Below, piece after piece: positions 7,712 through 15,647 of a DNA stretch of 64,000 bases; the stretch's first letter is position 1; every line of letters begins with the position of its first letter. The notes beneath the pieces were generated by a model. The model was given only the letters and a program-made list of their open reading frames with translations. It searched no databases and had not been told where the DNA came from. The stretch lies in the NCBI RefSeq assembly GCF_014649815.1, contig NZ_BMTT01000007.1:186001-250000 (forward strand), written 5' to 3'. The translations under genes were made by a program, and so were the position numbers. Source of the stretch: Streptomyces mutabilis. Its GTDB lineage: Bacteria > Actinomycetota > Actinomycetes > Streptomycetales > Streptomycetaceae.

Positions 7712-8704
7712 ATGACGACAGGTCGGCTCGGGCAAGCGGCCGCGCCGCCGAACGCGGCCTACGCCGGGCAGGTCGTACATTTCCCGGATCCGGTGCGGGC
7801 GGCCCGTCACCCGAGAGGAGTACGGGTGGACGAGGGTGGTTACCCGGTCTTCTCGCCGTATGCCCGTGCGGTGGCGGAGATCGCTGATCCGCCGGAGGGT
7901 TTCGGTGTCGACGAATTGCGGTTGACGGACTACGTGTCGGCGAATGCGGCGTTGTCGGCGTCGGGGCACGAGTTGTGGGACACGGTGCCGGCGGTGGCGA
8001 CGCCGCACGGCTGGACGTGGCATCACGTGGCGGGGTCGCGGCGGATGGAGCTGGTGCCGGTCGAGGTGAAGGCGCTGCTCAGGCATCACGGCGGTATCGC
8101 GACGGCGGCGGTGGATCAGGGCAAGCGTGGTACGCGGCCGTTGCAGGAGACGCGTCCTGCGCATTTCGGGCTGCCGAAGTCGGGTGTGGCGGTGACGGAG
8201 CAGCAGGTGCAGGGGGTCGAGGAGGACCTCGGTTACCGGCTGCCGGGTGCGTACCGGTCGTTCCTGAAGGCGGCGGGTGGCTGTGCGCCGGTGGGTACGG
8301 CGCTGGACGCGGAGTTGGGGCTGCTGGTGGATCAGCCGTTCTTCACGGTGCGTGAGGAGGCGGCGGTCAACGATCTGGTCTATGTGAACAAGTGTCTGCG
8401 GGACCACCTGACCAAGGACTACCTGGGCGTCGCGTTCGTGCAGGGCGGTCTGCTCGCGGTGAAGGTGAAGGGCGAGCGGATCGGTTCGGTGTGGTTCTGC
8501 GCGTACGACGACGTGCGGGACGTGGATCCGTCGTTGGCGCCGGCGGAGCGGGTGGAGCGGTTGCTGCTGCCGTGCGGTGAGGATTTCGACGCGTTCCTGT
8601 CGCGGCTGGCGGGTTCTCCGCCGGAGTTGGAGACGGTGGCGAACCTGATGGTGGACGGCGGTTTCGCGCGTGCGGTGCCCGCGTCGGCGTCGGTAGGGGA
8701 GTGA
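7712..8704 (+). CDS. WHH-type HNH nuclease fused to a SUKH (SMI1/KNR4) domain
   Basis: A 330-residue protein. Residues about 65-140 resemble the WHH branch of HNH/Endo VII nuclease toxins: LTDYVSANAAL, HELWDTVPAVATPHGWTWHHV with the W-H-H at 103-105, RRMELVPVEVKALLRHHGGIA, with further His at 125-126. Residues about 160-305 form a SUKH domain (VTEQQVQGVEEDLGYRLPGAYRSFLKAAGG ... GERIGSVWFCAYDD). Such nuclease and SUKH domains are normally separate toxin and immunity proteins; here they are one chain. No export signal is visible. It is followed after 7 nt by the 941-residue deaminase/SUKH-4 gene. Nuclease activity and self-inhibition are inference. Confidence 0.8.
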   Translation: MTTGRLGQAAAPPNAAYAGQVVHFPDPVRAARHPRGVRVDEGGYPVFSPYARAVAEIADPPEGFGVDELRLTDYVSANAALSASGHELWDTVPAVATPHGWTWHHVAGSRRMELVPVEVKALLRHHGGIATAAVDQGKRGTRPLQETRPAHFGLPKSGVAVTEQQVQGVEEDLGYRLPGAYRSFLKAAGGCAPVGTALDAELGLLVDQPFFTVREEAAVNDLVYVNKCLRDHLTKDYLGVAFVQGGLLAVKVKGERIGSVWFCAYDDVRDVDPSLAPAERVERLLLPCGEDFDAFLSRLAGSPPELETVANLMVDGGFARAVPASASVGE

Positions 8705-8711
8705 GCTGGCG

Positions 8712-11537
8712 ATGGTGACGTTCGCGCAGGCGCAGGAGCGCGCGGAGGAGTGGGTCAACGGCGAGCTGCCGGCTTATCAGCACCGTGAGGTGCGGGTGCG
8801 GGAGTTCGGGCTCGGGTTCGTGGTGTGGGCCGAGGACCGTGCGGAGGGGCCGCGTTCGGACGGGGGTGCGCAGCGGCTGGTGATCGCGCGGGACAGTGGT
8901 GAGGCGACGTTGTGGCCTTCGCTGCCGGTGGGTGAGGTGATCCGTCGGTACGAGGAGGAGTACGGCCGTCCGGAGGAGGACGCGGTGCCGGTGCCGGCGC
9001 CTGCGGCTCGGGTGGATCTGAATCAGACGTCGTTCCTGTTGAGTCCGCCGGAGTGGTTGCAGGAGGCGGCGGACAAGCTGGGGATTCCGGATCGGCGGGG
9101 GGATCGCGACGGTGCCGGTGCGGGTTCGGGTGCCGGGGCGGGGGGTGCGGCTGGGGGATTGGCCGACACGCAGGCCGGGGTTCCGTCGGATCCCGCGGCT
9201 CCGGCTGCCCCTGCGGCTCCCGCCGCTCCGGGCGGTCGCGGGAGCGGCGCGGGGTGGCCGGCCGCCGGGGCGAGCGGTGCCGGTGGCCCGGGTGCGGGCG
9301 AGGGTGCCTCCGGTGCGCCGGGCGCGCCCGCGGGGGCGACGCCGTGGGCGGGGACGGACACCAACGCGGACGCCGGTGAGGACCGTTCCGTACCGCTGCC
9401 CCAGACGGTTTTCGCGCCGCCGCTGGGCAGTGCCGACGACGGCACGCCACCGCCCTCGGCGACGCCGGAGGCCAAGACGGCGCTGATGTCGGGCGGTAGC
9501 CGGCTTCCACCGACGGCGCTCGCGCCTGCGATCGGCGACCCGAACGCGCCGGTGGCGTCCGCGGGGGCGGGTGCGCCGCCGCCCGTGCCGCCGACGCAGG
9601 CCGGTCCGGAGGGTTCCGATCCCGGCGCGCCTGCCCGGCCGCTCGCGCCGAACGCCGGGGACATCGCGGACGCCGCGACCAGCAAGGCGACGCCTCCGCC
9701 GCGCCGTGGCGATGGTTCCCCGACGCCACCTCCGCCGGGTGCCGCGGGTGCCCCGGGTACGAGGCCGGGCGCCACGCCTCCGCCGTCGGGGCCGGCCGGT
9801 CCGGGTGGGCCGGGGACTCCGGCGGGTGGCTATGTGCCGACGCAGTTGGTGTCGTCGCTCGGGCCCGAGGGGCCGGGCGGTGCTCCCGGTACGCCGCCTC
9901 CGCCGAGCGTGCCGCAGGTGCCGGCCGGTCGGGGGGCGCCCGGTGCTCCGGGTACGCCGCCTCCGCCGAGTGCTCCCGGTACGCCGCCTCCCCCCAGCGC
10001 TCCGGGCACGCCGCCTGCGCCGAGTGCTCCTGGGGGGACGCCTCCCCCCAGCGCTCCGGGCACGCCGCCTGCGCCGAGTGCTCCTGGGGGGACGCCTCCG
10101 GGCGGGGTGCACCATGCCGCCACGATGCTGGCCGATCCGGGCCGGACGGGCGGCGGGGTGCCCCAGCCGCCCGGTCGGCCCGCGCCTCCCGGTCCTCCCG
10201 CGCCTCCCGGCCCTCCGGGTGCTCCGGGGGCCCCTGGAGCGTCCGGTGGGCCCGGTACGCCGCCCCCCGCCGCTCCGGGTATGCCGGGTGCTCCGGGTGC
10301 GCCGCCGCCTCCCGCCGCTCCGGGTGTGCCCGGTGCGCAGGGCTCCTCGGGCGGTGCGGGCGGTGCCGTGCACCACGCGCAGACCATGCTGGCCGCCCCC
10401 CCGGTGGGCGGTCCCGGCACGCCTCCGCCGCCTCCGGGTGCTCCGGGTGTCCCCGGCGCCCCGGGCACCGCGCAGCCCATGCCGCCCGGTGCCGTGCCGC
10501 CGCCCGGCGGACCGGTGCCCGGTGCGCCGCCGGCGTACGGCTATCCGCAGCCGCCCGCCGGACTGCCGACCGTCGGCCCGGGCTACCAGGCCGTGCTGCG
10601 CTACCGCGCGCAGGACGGTTCCGAGCAGCAGCTGATCCGGCGTTCGGCACCGGGCACGCCGCACCCGGAGTGGCAGATCTTCCACGAGCTGCGGGCCTTG
10701 AACGTGCCGCCGGACCAGGTGCTGGAGCTGCACACCGAGTTGGAGTCGTGCGAACTGCCGGGCGCGTACTGCGCGCGGATGATCCGGGAGCAGTGGCCGC
10801 AGGCGCGGATCACCTCCATCGCGCCGTACGGCACGGATCACGCGAGCCGGCAGCAGGGCATGCGGCAGCTGCTGGAGCATCAGGGCGAGCTGCACCAGGT
10901 GGCCGACGGGCCGGCCCGTCCGGCTCCGGTGCGTGCTCCGTTGCCGCAGGTGCAGCCGGTGCCACCCGCTCCGCCGGAGGCGATCGGGCAGGAACTGGCC
11001 GGGGCCTTCGGGCCGGGTGTGTTCCGGTTCGAGCAGGCCGCGGTGTCCCGGCAGGGCGTGCCGCCGGTGGTGGCGCACACGCTGGTGGCGGCGGGTCTGC
11101 CGATGGACATGGGCCCGTTCTTCTGGGCACAGGCCCAGCCGGGGCGTCCGGTGCCGACGCTGGCGGAGCTGGCGGCGGAGCGCGGGGTGCAGCCGGCGTC
11201 GGACGCGGGTTCGTACCTCGTCGTGGGCAGTGACTTCGGCCGGGCGATCTGTGTGCAGTACGGCACGGCGAACATCGTGGCCGTGCCGGTGGAGGCGGGG
11301 CCGGGCGGTGCGCCGGTGCCGCCGCAGTTCGTGAACACCGGCCTGCCGGAGTTCGCGCGCTGCCTGGCGCTGCTGGGCCGGATGTGGCGGCTCAGGTTCG
11401 GTCTGAACCAGGAGCAGGCGGGCCGCTGGACGGTGGACTTCCAGGCGCAGCTCGCCGCGTTGGACCCGGCCGCGCTCGGGTCGCCGGAGAGCTGGTGGTC
11501 GGTGCTGCTGGAGCAGATGTGGGACGGGCTGCTGTGA
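8712..11537 (+). CDS. Imm35-like / Pro-rich / deaminase / SUKH-4 multidomain protein
   Basis: A 941-residue modular protein. Residues 1-90 resemble the YrhB/Imm35 immunity domain (FAQAQERAEEWVN, REFGLGFVVW, QRLVIARDSGEATLWPSLPVGEVI). Residues 95-620 are Pro/Gly/Ala-rich linker with 18-residue tandem repeats and scattered Thr-hydrophobic motifs (VHHAATMLA, VHHAQTMLA, LPQTVFAPP). Residues 625-735 look like an XOO_2897-type deaminase, with HPE (His651, Glu653) and Cys680/Cys687 in SCELPGAYC. Residues 755-941 resemble SUKH-4 (GSYLVVGSDFGRAICV; VNTGLPEFARCLALLGRMW). It is likely cotranscribed with the preceding nuclease/SUKH gene. A perfect terminator follows. The molecular role is unknown; domain assignments are by motif recognition. 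Confidence 0.8.
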   Translation: MVTFAQAQERAEEWVNGELPAYQHREVRVREFGLGFVVWAEDRAEGPRSDGGAQRLVIARDSGEATLWPSLPVGEVIRRYEEEYGRPEEDAVPVPAPAARVDLNQTSFLLSPPEWLQEAADKLGIPDRRGDRDGAGAGSGAGAGGAAGGLADTQAGVPSDPAAPAAPAAPAAPGGRGSGAGWPAAGASGAGGPGAGEGASGAPGAPAGATPWAGTDTNADAGEDRSVPLPQTVFAPPLGSADDGTPPPSATPEAKTALMSGGSRLPPTALAPAIGDPNAPVASAGAGAPPPVPPTQAGPEGSDPGAPARPLAPNAGDIADAATSKATPPPRRGDGSPTPPPPGAAGAPGTRPGATPPPSGPAGPGGPGTPAGGYVPTQLVSSLGPEGPGGAPGTPPPPSVPQVPAGRGAPGAPGTPPPPSAPGTPPPPSAPGTPPAPSAPGGTPPPSAPGTPPAPSAPGGTPPGGVHHAATMLADPGRTGGGVPQPPGRPAPPGPPAPPGPPGAPGAPGASGGPGTPPPAAPGMPGAPGAPPPPAAPGVPGAQGSSGGAGGAVHHAQTMLAAPPVGGPGTPPPPPGAPGVPGAPGTAQPMPPGAVPPPGGPVPGAPPAYGYPQPPAGLPTVGPGYQAVLRYRAQDGSEQQLIRRSAPGTPHPEWQIFHELRALNVPPDQVLELHTELESCELPGAYCARMIREQWPQARITSIAPYGTDHASRQQGMRQLLEHQGELHQVADGPARPAPVRAPLPQVQPVPPAPPEAIGQELAGAFGPGVFRFEQAAVSRQGVPPVVAHTLVAAGLPMDMGPFFWAQAQPGRPVPTLAELAAERGVQPASDAGSYLVVGSDFGRAICVQYGTANIVAVPVEAGPGGAPVPPQFVNTGLPEFARCLALLGRMWRLRFGLNQEQAGRWTVDFQAQLAALDPAALGSPESWWSVLLEQMWDGLL
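9986..10093 (+). repeat. 54-bp perfect tandem repeat (2 copies) in a coding region
   Basis: The copies 9986-10039 and 10040-10093 are identical and encode 18-residue Pro/Ser/Gly units of the linker. Partial copies flank them. It probably expands and contracts between strains. Confidence 0.85.
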
Positions 11538-11622
11538 CGGGCCCGGTGGGGCCGTCGGCTGTGGACAGGCGGCGGCCGTGATGGGGTCGCTGTGAGGCGT
11601 CAGCGCGGCTGAGGTACGCGAC

Positions 11623-11668
11623 GGGCGGGGCCCGGTCGGCCGATGAGGCGACCGGGCCCCGCCCTTTT
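11623..11668 (+). terminator. Strong intrinsic terminator
   Basis: A 16-bp perfect GC-rich stem (11623-11638 with 11649-11664, 10-nt loop) is followed by TTTT. It closes the nuclease/deaminase/SUKH operon about 85 nt after its last stop codon. Confidence 0.9.
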
Positions 11669-11774
11669 GGGTGCGGCGGGTGGTGCGGTGTGTCGCATTA
11701 TGAGGGCTTACGTCTGATCCATAAAGTCGGTTAAGTCCATTTACTGCGGCAGGTTCCCCACAGGGGTGATGAGC

Positions 11775-12665
11775 ATGACCAGCGCATCGGCGTCCCCCCA
11801 CGGCTTCGTGACCGTACGCGGGCGCGAGCGCGGCTACCGTCCGGAACAGGTGGAGGAGTTGGCCGCGGCCCTCTCCGAGGAGCGGGACGCGGCCTGGGAA
11901 CGGGCCGCCCGGCTCACCGTGCTCGCCCGCGAGATGGGCGCGGAACTGGCGCGGCTGCGGGAGGTGGTGGCGCGGCTCGCTCCGCAGGACTACGAGGCGC
12001 TCGGGCAGCGTGCGCGGACCCTGTTCCGGCTCGGCGGGGAGGAGGCGGAGGCCGTACGGGCGCGGGCGCGGGCCGAGGCGGACGGGCTGCTGGAGGAGGC
12101 GCGGGCGTACGCGGCCGGTGTGCGCGAGGCGGCGCAGGCGCACGCCGACGACGTACGCGCGGAGGCCGACGAGCGGGCCCGGCAGCGGCTGCTCGCGGCG
12201 CGGGCGGAGGCCGACGAGGCGCGGATCGAGGCGCGGCGCGAGGTGAGGGCCGGGCGCGGGGAGGCGCTGGCCGCGCTGCGCGAGATGCGCAGGAGGACCG
12301 CCGGGATGCTCGCCGAGCAGAGCAGGGAGCACGCCGAGCGGTGGGCCGCTCAGGAGCGTACGGAGGAGGAGGCGTCGCGGGCGGTGGACGCGCACCACGC
12401 CGAGCTGGTGGCGCGTGCCGAGCAGGAGCTGTGCGAGGCGAAGGCAGCCCTGGCCGAGGCGGAGGAGGCGGCGGTGCGGTGGCAGGAGGAGGCCCGGGCC
12501 AGGGCGGCCGAGGTGGTCGCCGCGGCCCGGGGCCGTCAGGAGCGGATCGCCCGCGAGACGGAGCGGGTGCTGCGCGAGCACGGGGAGCGGTGGGACGAAC
12601 TCCAGGCCCACGTGGCGTCCGTGCGCAGCAACCTCAGCTCGCTGACGGGCCGGGCGGTGGAGTGA
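11775..12665 (+). CDS. Coiled-coil DivIVA/FilP-like protein
   Basis: A 296-residue, almost entirely alpha-helical protein. A short conserved N-terminal segment (HGFVTVRGRERGYRPEQVEELAAALSEERDAAWERAARL) resembles the start of DivIVA/Scy/FilP-type and so-called cellulose-binding proteins of actinobacteria. Nearly 220 residues of Ala/Glu/Arg heptad repeats follow (for example ARAEADGLLEEARAYAAGVREAA). Such proteins are cytoplasmic scaffolds in polar growth or cytoskeletal filaments; that role here is inference. ATG 11775 is chosen because AGGGG lies 8 nt upstream; the earlier GTG 11766 and ATG 11769 overlap or abut that site. It is convergent with the MFS gene. Confidence 0.8.
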   Translation: MTSASASPHGFVTVRGRERGYRPEQVEELAAALSEERDAAWERAARLTVLAREMGAELARLREVVARLAPQDYEALGQRARTLFRLGGEEAEAVRARARAEADGLLEEARAYAAGVREAAQAHADDVRAEADERARQRLLAARAEADEARIEARREVRAGRGEALAALREMRRRTAGMLAEQSREHAERWAAQERTEEEASRAVDAHHAELVARAEQELCEAKAALAEAEEAAVRWQEEARARAAEVVAAARGRQERIARETERVLREHGERWDELQAHVASVRSNLSSLTGRAVE

Positions 12666-12830
12666 CGCCGCGCCGCCGGCATCGTCGTCACTCGCCTCTG
12701 CGTACCGCCCCCGCCAGGATCCAGCTCTCCACTTGGCCGGACTGATCGGTCGGGTTCGCGCTTGCTGTGTCGCATCCGGGGTGTTACCCGCGTTGACCAG
12801 GATCTTCGCCGGGCGCGGCGGCCCACGAGT

Positions 12831-14360
12831 TCAGTCCCGGAGTACCGGGAACCGGCGCGGTGCCACCAGCAGCAGTACCAGGAACGCCAGTGCCGCCGCC
12901 CCCGCCGCGCCCAGATAGACGGCGTGCACGGCGTCGGCGATCGCCCGCCGTACGGGCTCCCCGGCGGTGTTCGGATCCAGCGCCCGGGTCACGGAGTCGA
13001 GTCCCCCGGCGCCGTGGCCGCCCCTGCCGCCGAGCCGTGCGGCCAGCACTCCGTTGGCGATCGCGCCGAAGGCCGCCGCGCCGACGGTCTGCCCGGTCTG
13101 ACGGCAGAAGAGCACGGACGCCGTCGCCGTGCCCCGCTCCGACCAGTCCACCGTGGACTGGACGCCGACGATGAGCGGAAGCTGGAACAGGCCCAGCGCG
13201 CCGCCGAGCAGCAGCATCAGCAGGGTCGGCTGCCAGGCTTCGCCGGGGTAGGGGAGGAAGGGGAAGGCGAACAGGAGCAGGGACGCGGCGCCGATGCCGA
13301 GCATCGCCGTGTTGCGGAAGCCGATCCTGCGGTACACGTGCTGACTCAGGGCCGCCGACACCGGCCAACTCAGCGTCCACACCGAGAGCACGAAACCGGC
13401 GGCCACGGGCGCCAGGCCCAGCACCGACTGGGCGTAGGTGGGCAGGAAGACGGTCGGCGCCACCATGAGTACGCCCAGGGCGCCGAGGGCGAGGTTCACC
13501 GCGGCGATCGTGCGGCGGCGCCACACCCAGCCGGGGATGATCGGCTCCACCGCGCGGCGCTCGATCACCACCACGGCCGCCAGCAGGACGAGGCCGGCGG
13601 CGAACAGGGCGAGCGAGGGCGCCGACAGCCACGGCCAGGCCACCCCGCCCTGCACCAGGGCGGTGAGCAGCACGCCGCCACAGGCGAACACGGCCACCGC
13701 GCCCGCCCAGTCGACACGCGCGCGCGTGCCGCTCGCCTTCCGCGGCGGCTCATGCAGGTGACGGACGATCAGCCACAGGGCGAGCGCGCCGACCGGCAGG
13801 TTGATGAGGAAGATCCAGCGCCAGTCGGCGTACGAGGCCAGCACGCCCCCCAGACCGGGGCCCGCGACGGCGGACACCGCCCACACCGTGGAGAGCCGGG
13901 CCTGGATCCTGGGCCGTTCCTCGAGCGGGTAAAGGTCGGCGGCGAGGGTCTGCACCGTGCCCTGCAGGGCGCCGCCGCCCAGGCCCTGGAGGACGCGGAA
14001 GGCGATGAGCGCGGCCATGTTCCAGGCCAGTGCGCACAGCAGCGAACCGAGGAGGAACAGCGCGGCGCCCACCACCAGGACCGGCTTGCGGCCGAAGGTG
14101 TCGGAGAGCTTGCCGTACACGGGCAGCGTGACGGTGACGGCCAGCAGGTAGCCGGAGAAGAGCCAGGAGAAGAGGGAGAACCCGCCGAGGTCGCCGACGA
14201 TCTGCGGGACGGCGGTGGAGACGATGGTGGCGTCCAGCGCCGCCAGTGCCATCGCGAGCATCAGGGCGGCGACGACGGCACCACGCCGGTCCGGGCCCGC
14301 GCCGGGTGCGGGTTCGCCCACCGCGGGCCTGGTGCCGTCCACGCCCTCCACGCCGTCCAC
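12831..14360 (-). CDS. DHA2-family MFS multidrug exporter
   Basis: A 509-residue inner-membrane proton-drug antiporter with 14 predicted helices. Recognisable motifs are ALDATIVSTAVPQIVGDLGG in helix 1, the motif A-like YGKLSDTFGRKPVLVVGAALFLLGS, RVLQGLGGGALQG, and the motif C-like GPGLGGVLASYADWRWIFLINLPVG. These are typical of the EmrB/QacA group. The GTG at 14360 has GAGGGGG 6-7 nt upstream. No TetR or MarR regulator is adjacent. The substrate cannot be deduced. Confidence 0.92.
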   Translation of the reverse strand: MDGVEGVDGTRPAVGEPAPGAGPDRRGAVVAALMLAMALAALDATIVSTAVPQIVGDLGGFSLFSWLFSGYLLAVTVTLPVYGKLSDTFGRKPVLVVGAALFLLGSLLCALAWNMAALIAFRVLQGLGGGALQGTVQTLAADLYPLEERPRIQARLSTVWAVSAVAGPGLGGVLASYADWRWIFLINLPVGALALWLIVRHLHEPPRKASGTRARVDWAGAVAVFACGGVLLTALVQGGVAWPWLSAPSLALFAAGLVLLAAVVVIERRAVEPIIPGWVWRRRTIAAVNLALGALGVLMVAPTVFLPTYAQSVLGLAPVAAGFVLSVWTLSWPVSAALSQHVYRRIGFRNTAMLGIGAASLLLFAFPFLPYPGEAWQPTLLMLLLGGALGLFQLPLIVGVQSTVDWSERGTATASVLFCRQTGQTVGAAAFGAIANGVLAARLGGRGGHGAGGLDSVTRALDPNTAGEPVRRAIADAVHAVYLGAAGAAALAFLVLLLVAPRRFPVLRD

Positions 14361-14858
14361 CCGGGTGCCCCCTCTTTTTGTGTTCCCTCTGCATCCATCC
14401 GCCGGGATCAGCTTCCCACTTGACCCTGACGCCGCGGGAGGGTGGACGCTCGGTGCGTCACGGGGCGGAGGGCCACCCTGAGGTCGGCTCCACCCATGGG
14501 TGGACTGCCCCTAGGGGTACCTCCGTACTACGGGTCGGGGTGGGTTCGTACCGACGGAGGACGAGAGGGGCCCGGCGATGTCCTTAACCTGGCTTCACGC
14601 CGCTGGGGGGCGGCGAACCGGACCCGTGGGGGTGGGGTTTTCCCCAGCAGAAGAGTGCGCTGTACCTCAGCGCGCTCGGCACCTGCTTCCGGCCAGACTT
14701 CTCGGTAGCAGCGACACGTTCCAGCGCACGACCAGTCGCGGAGCGACTGCGGGCCGGTCGCGGACCGACTGCGGACCAGTTGCACGGCCAAGCGGTACCA
14801 CTCAGCGTTCACCGCCGGCACCGGCGGCTCAGGTGATGACCGACATAGGAGAATTGAC
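14361..14858. other. 500-bp intergenic region between the MFS and ABC operons
   Basis: No credible gene is seen. It must hold the divergent promoters of the MFS gene and the ABC pair. It contains two palindromes close together, CCACCCATGGGTGG (14490-14503) and CCCCTAGGGG (14508-14517). Around 14728-14785 there is a run of degenerate CGACTGCGG/CGGTCGCGG direct repeats. These are operator candidates only. Confidence 0.5.
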
Positions 14859-15647
14859 ATGACATCGGCCGTAAGTATTCCCGCACACGGGAGCACTGGA
14901 GGGCGTACGGCCGTTGCCGCGCGGGCGCGGCAGGTCGTGAAGGCGTACGGGGCGGGGGAGACCCGGGTGGTCGCCCTGGACCACGTGGACGTGGACATCG
15001 CCCGGGGCCAGTTCACCGCGATCATGGGGCCTTCGGGCTCCGGCAAGTCCACGCTGATGCACTGCCTGGCGGGCCTGGACACCGTCACGGGCGGGCAGAT
15101 CTACCTCGACGAGACCGAGATAACCGGCCTGAAGGACAAGAAGCTCACACAACTGCGCCGGGACCGGATCGGGTTCATCTTCCAGGCGTTCAACCTGCTC
15201 CCGACGCTGAACGCGATCGAGAACATCACGCTGCCCATGGACATCGCCGGGCGCAAGTACGACCGGGCCTGGCTGGACCGCGTGGTGGAGACCGTCGGGC
15301 TCGCCGGGCGGCTCAAGCACCGGCCGACCCAGCTCTCCGGTGGTCAGCAGCAGCGTGTCGCCGTGGCGCGGGCGCTGGCCGCCCGGCCCGAGATCATCTT
15401 CGGTGACGAGCCGACCGGAAACCTCGACTCGCGCGCCGGCGCCGAGGTCCTGGGCTTCCTGCGCCGGTCGGTGGACGAGCTGGGCCAGACCATCGTGATG
15501 GTCACCCACGACCCGGTGGCCGCCGGCTACGCGGACCGGGTGCTGTACCTCGCCGACGGCCGGATCGTCGACGAGATGCACAGGCCGACCGCGGAAGCCG
15601 TCCTCGACCGCATGAAGGACTTCGACGCCCGGGGGCGCACGTCATGA
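14859..15647 (+). CDS. ABC transporter ATP-binding protein (MacB/LolD type)
   Basis: A 262-residue ATPase that would power the FtsX-like permease encoded next. Motifs are Walker A GPSGSGKST, Q-loop FQAFNLLPTL, signature LSGGQQQRVAVARAL, Walker B EIIFGDEPTGNLDS, and H-loop VMVTHDPVAA. The LPT..NI..P pattern after the Q-loop is typical of the MacB/LolD/FtsE branch that handles lipoproteins, peptides or envelope stress. The ATG at 14859 has GGAG about 8 nt upstream. The stop overlaps the permease start (ATGA), so the genes are translationally coupled. A close paralogue lies at 45870-46667. Confidence 0.94.
   Translation: MTSAVSIPAHGSTGGRTAVAARARQVVKAYGAGETRVVALDHVDVDIARGQFTAIMGPSGSGKSTLMHCLAGLDTVTGGQIYLDETEITGLKDKKLTQLRRDRIGFIFQAFNLLPTLNAIENITLPMDIAGRKYDRAWLDRVVETVGLAGRLKHRPTQLSGGQQQRVAVARALAARPEIIFGDEPTGNLDSRAGAEVLGFLRRSVDELGQTIVMVTHDPVAAGYADRVLYLADGRIVDEMHRPTAEAVLDRMKDFDARGRTS

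Noticed and set aside
11560-11580. DnaA-box-like TGTGGACAG after the SUKH-4 gene
   Set aside because: Single site with a mismatch to TTGTCCACA, and no second copy nearby.
8367-12611. Very long minus-strand open frame (1414 codons) opposite the toxin/immunity genes
   Set aside because: Its product is Arg/Pro-rich low complexity and mirrors the high-GC codon bias of the plus-strand genes; no domain or ribosome binding site.
12762-14423. 553-codon plus-strand frame opposite the MFS gene
   Set aside because: Charged low-complexity product; the opposite strand has a clear 14-helix transporter.
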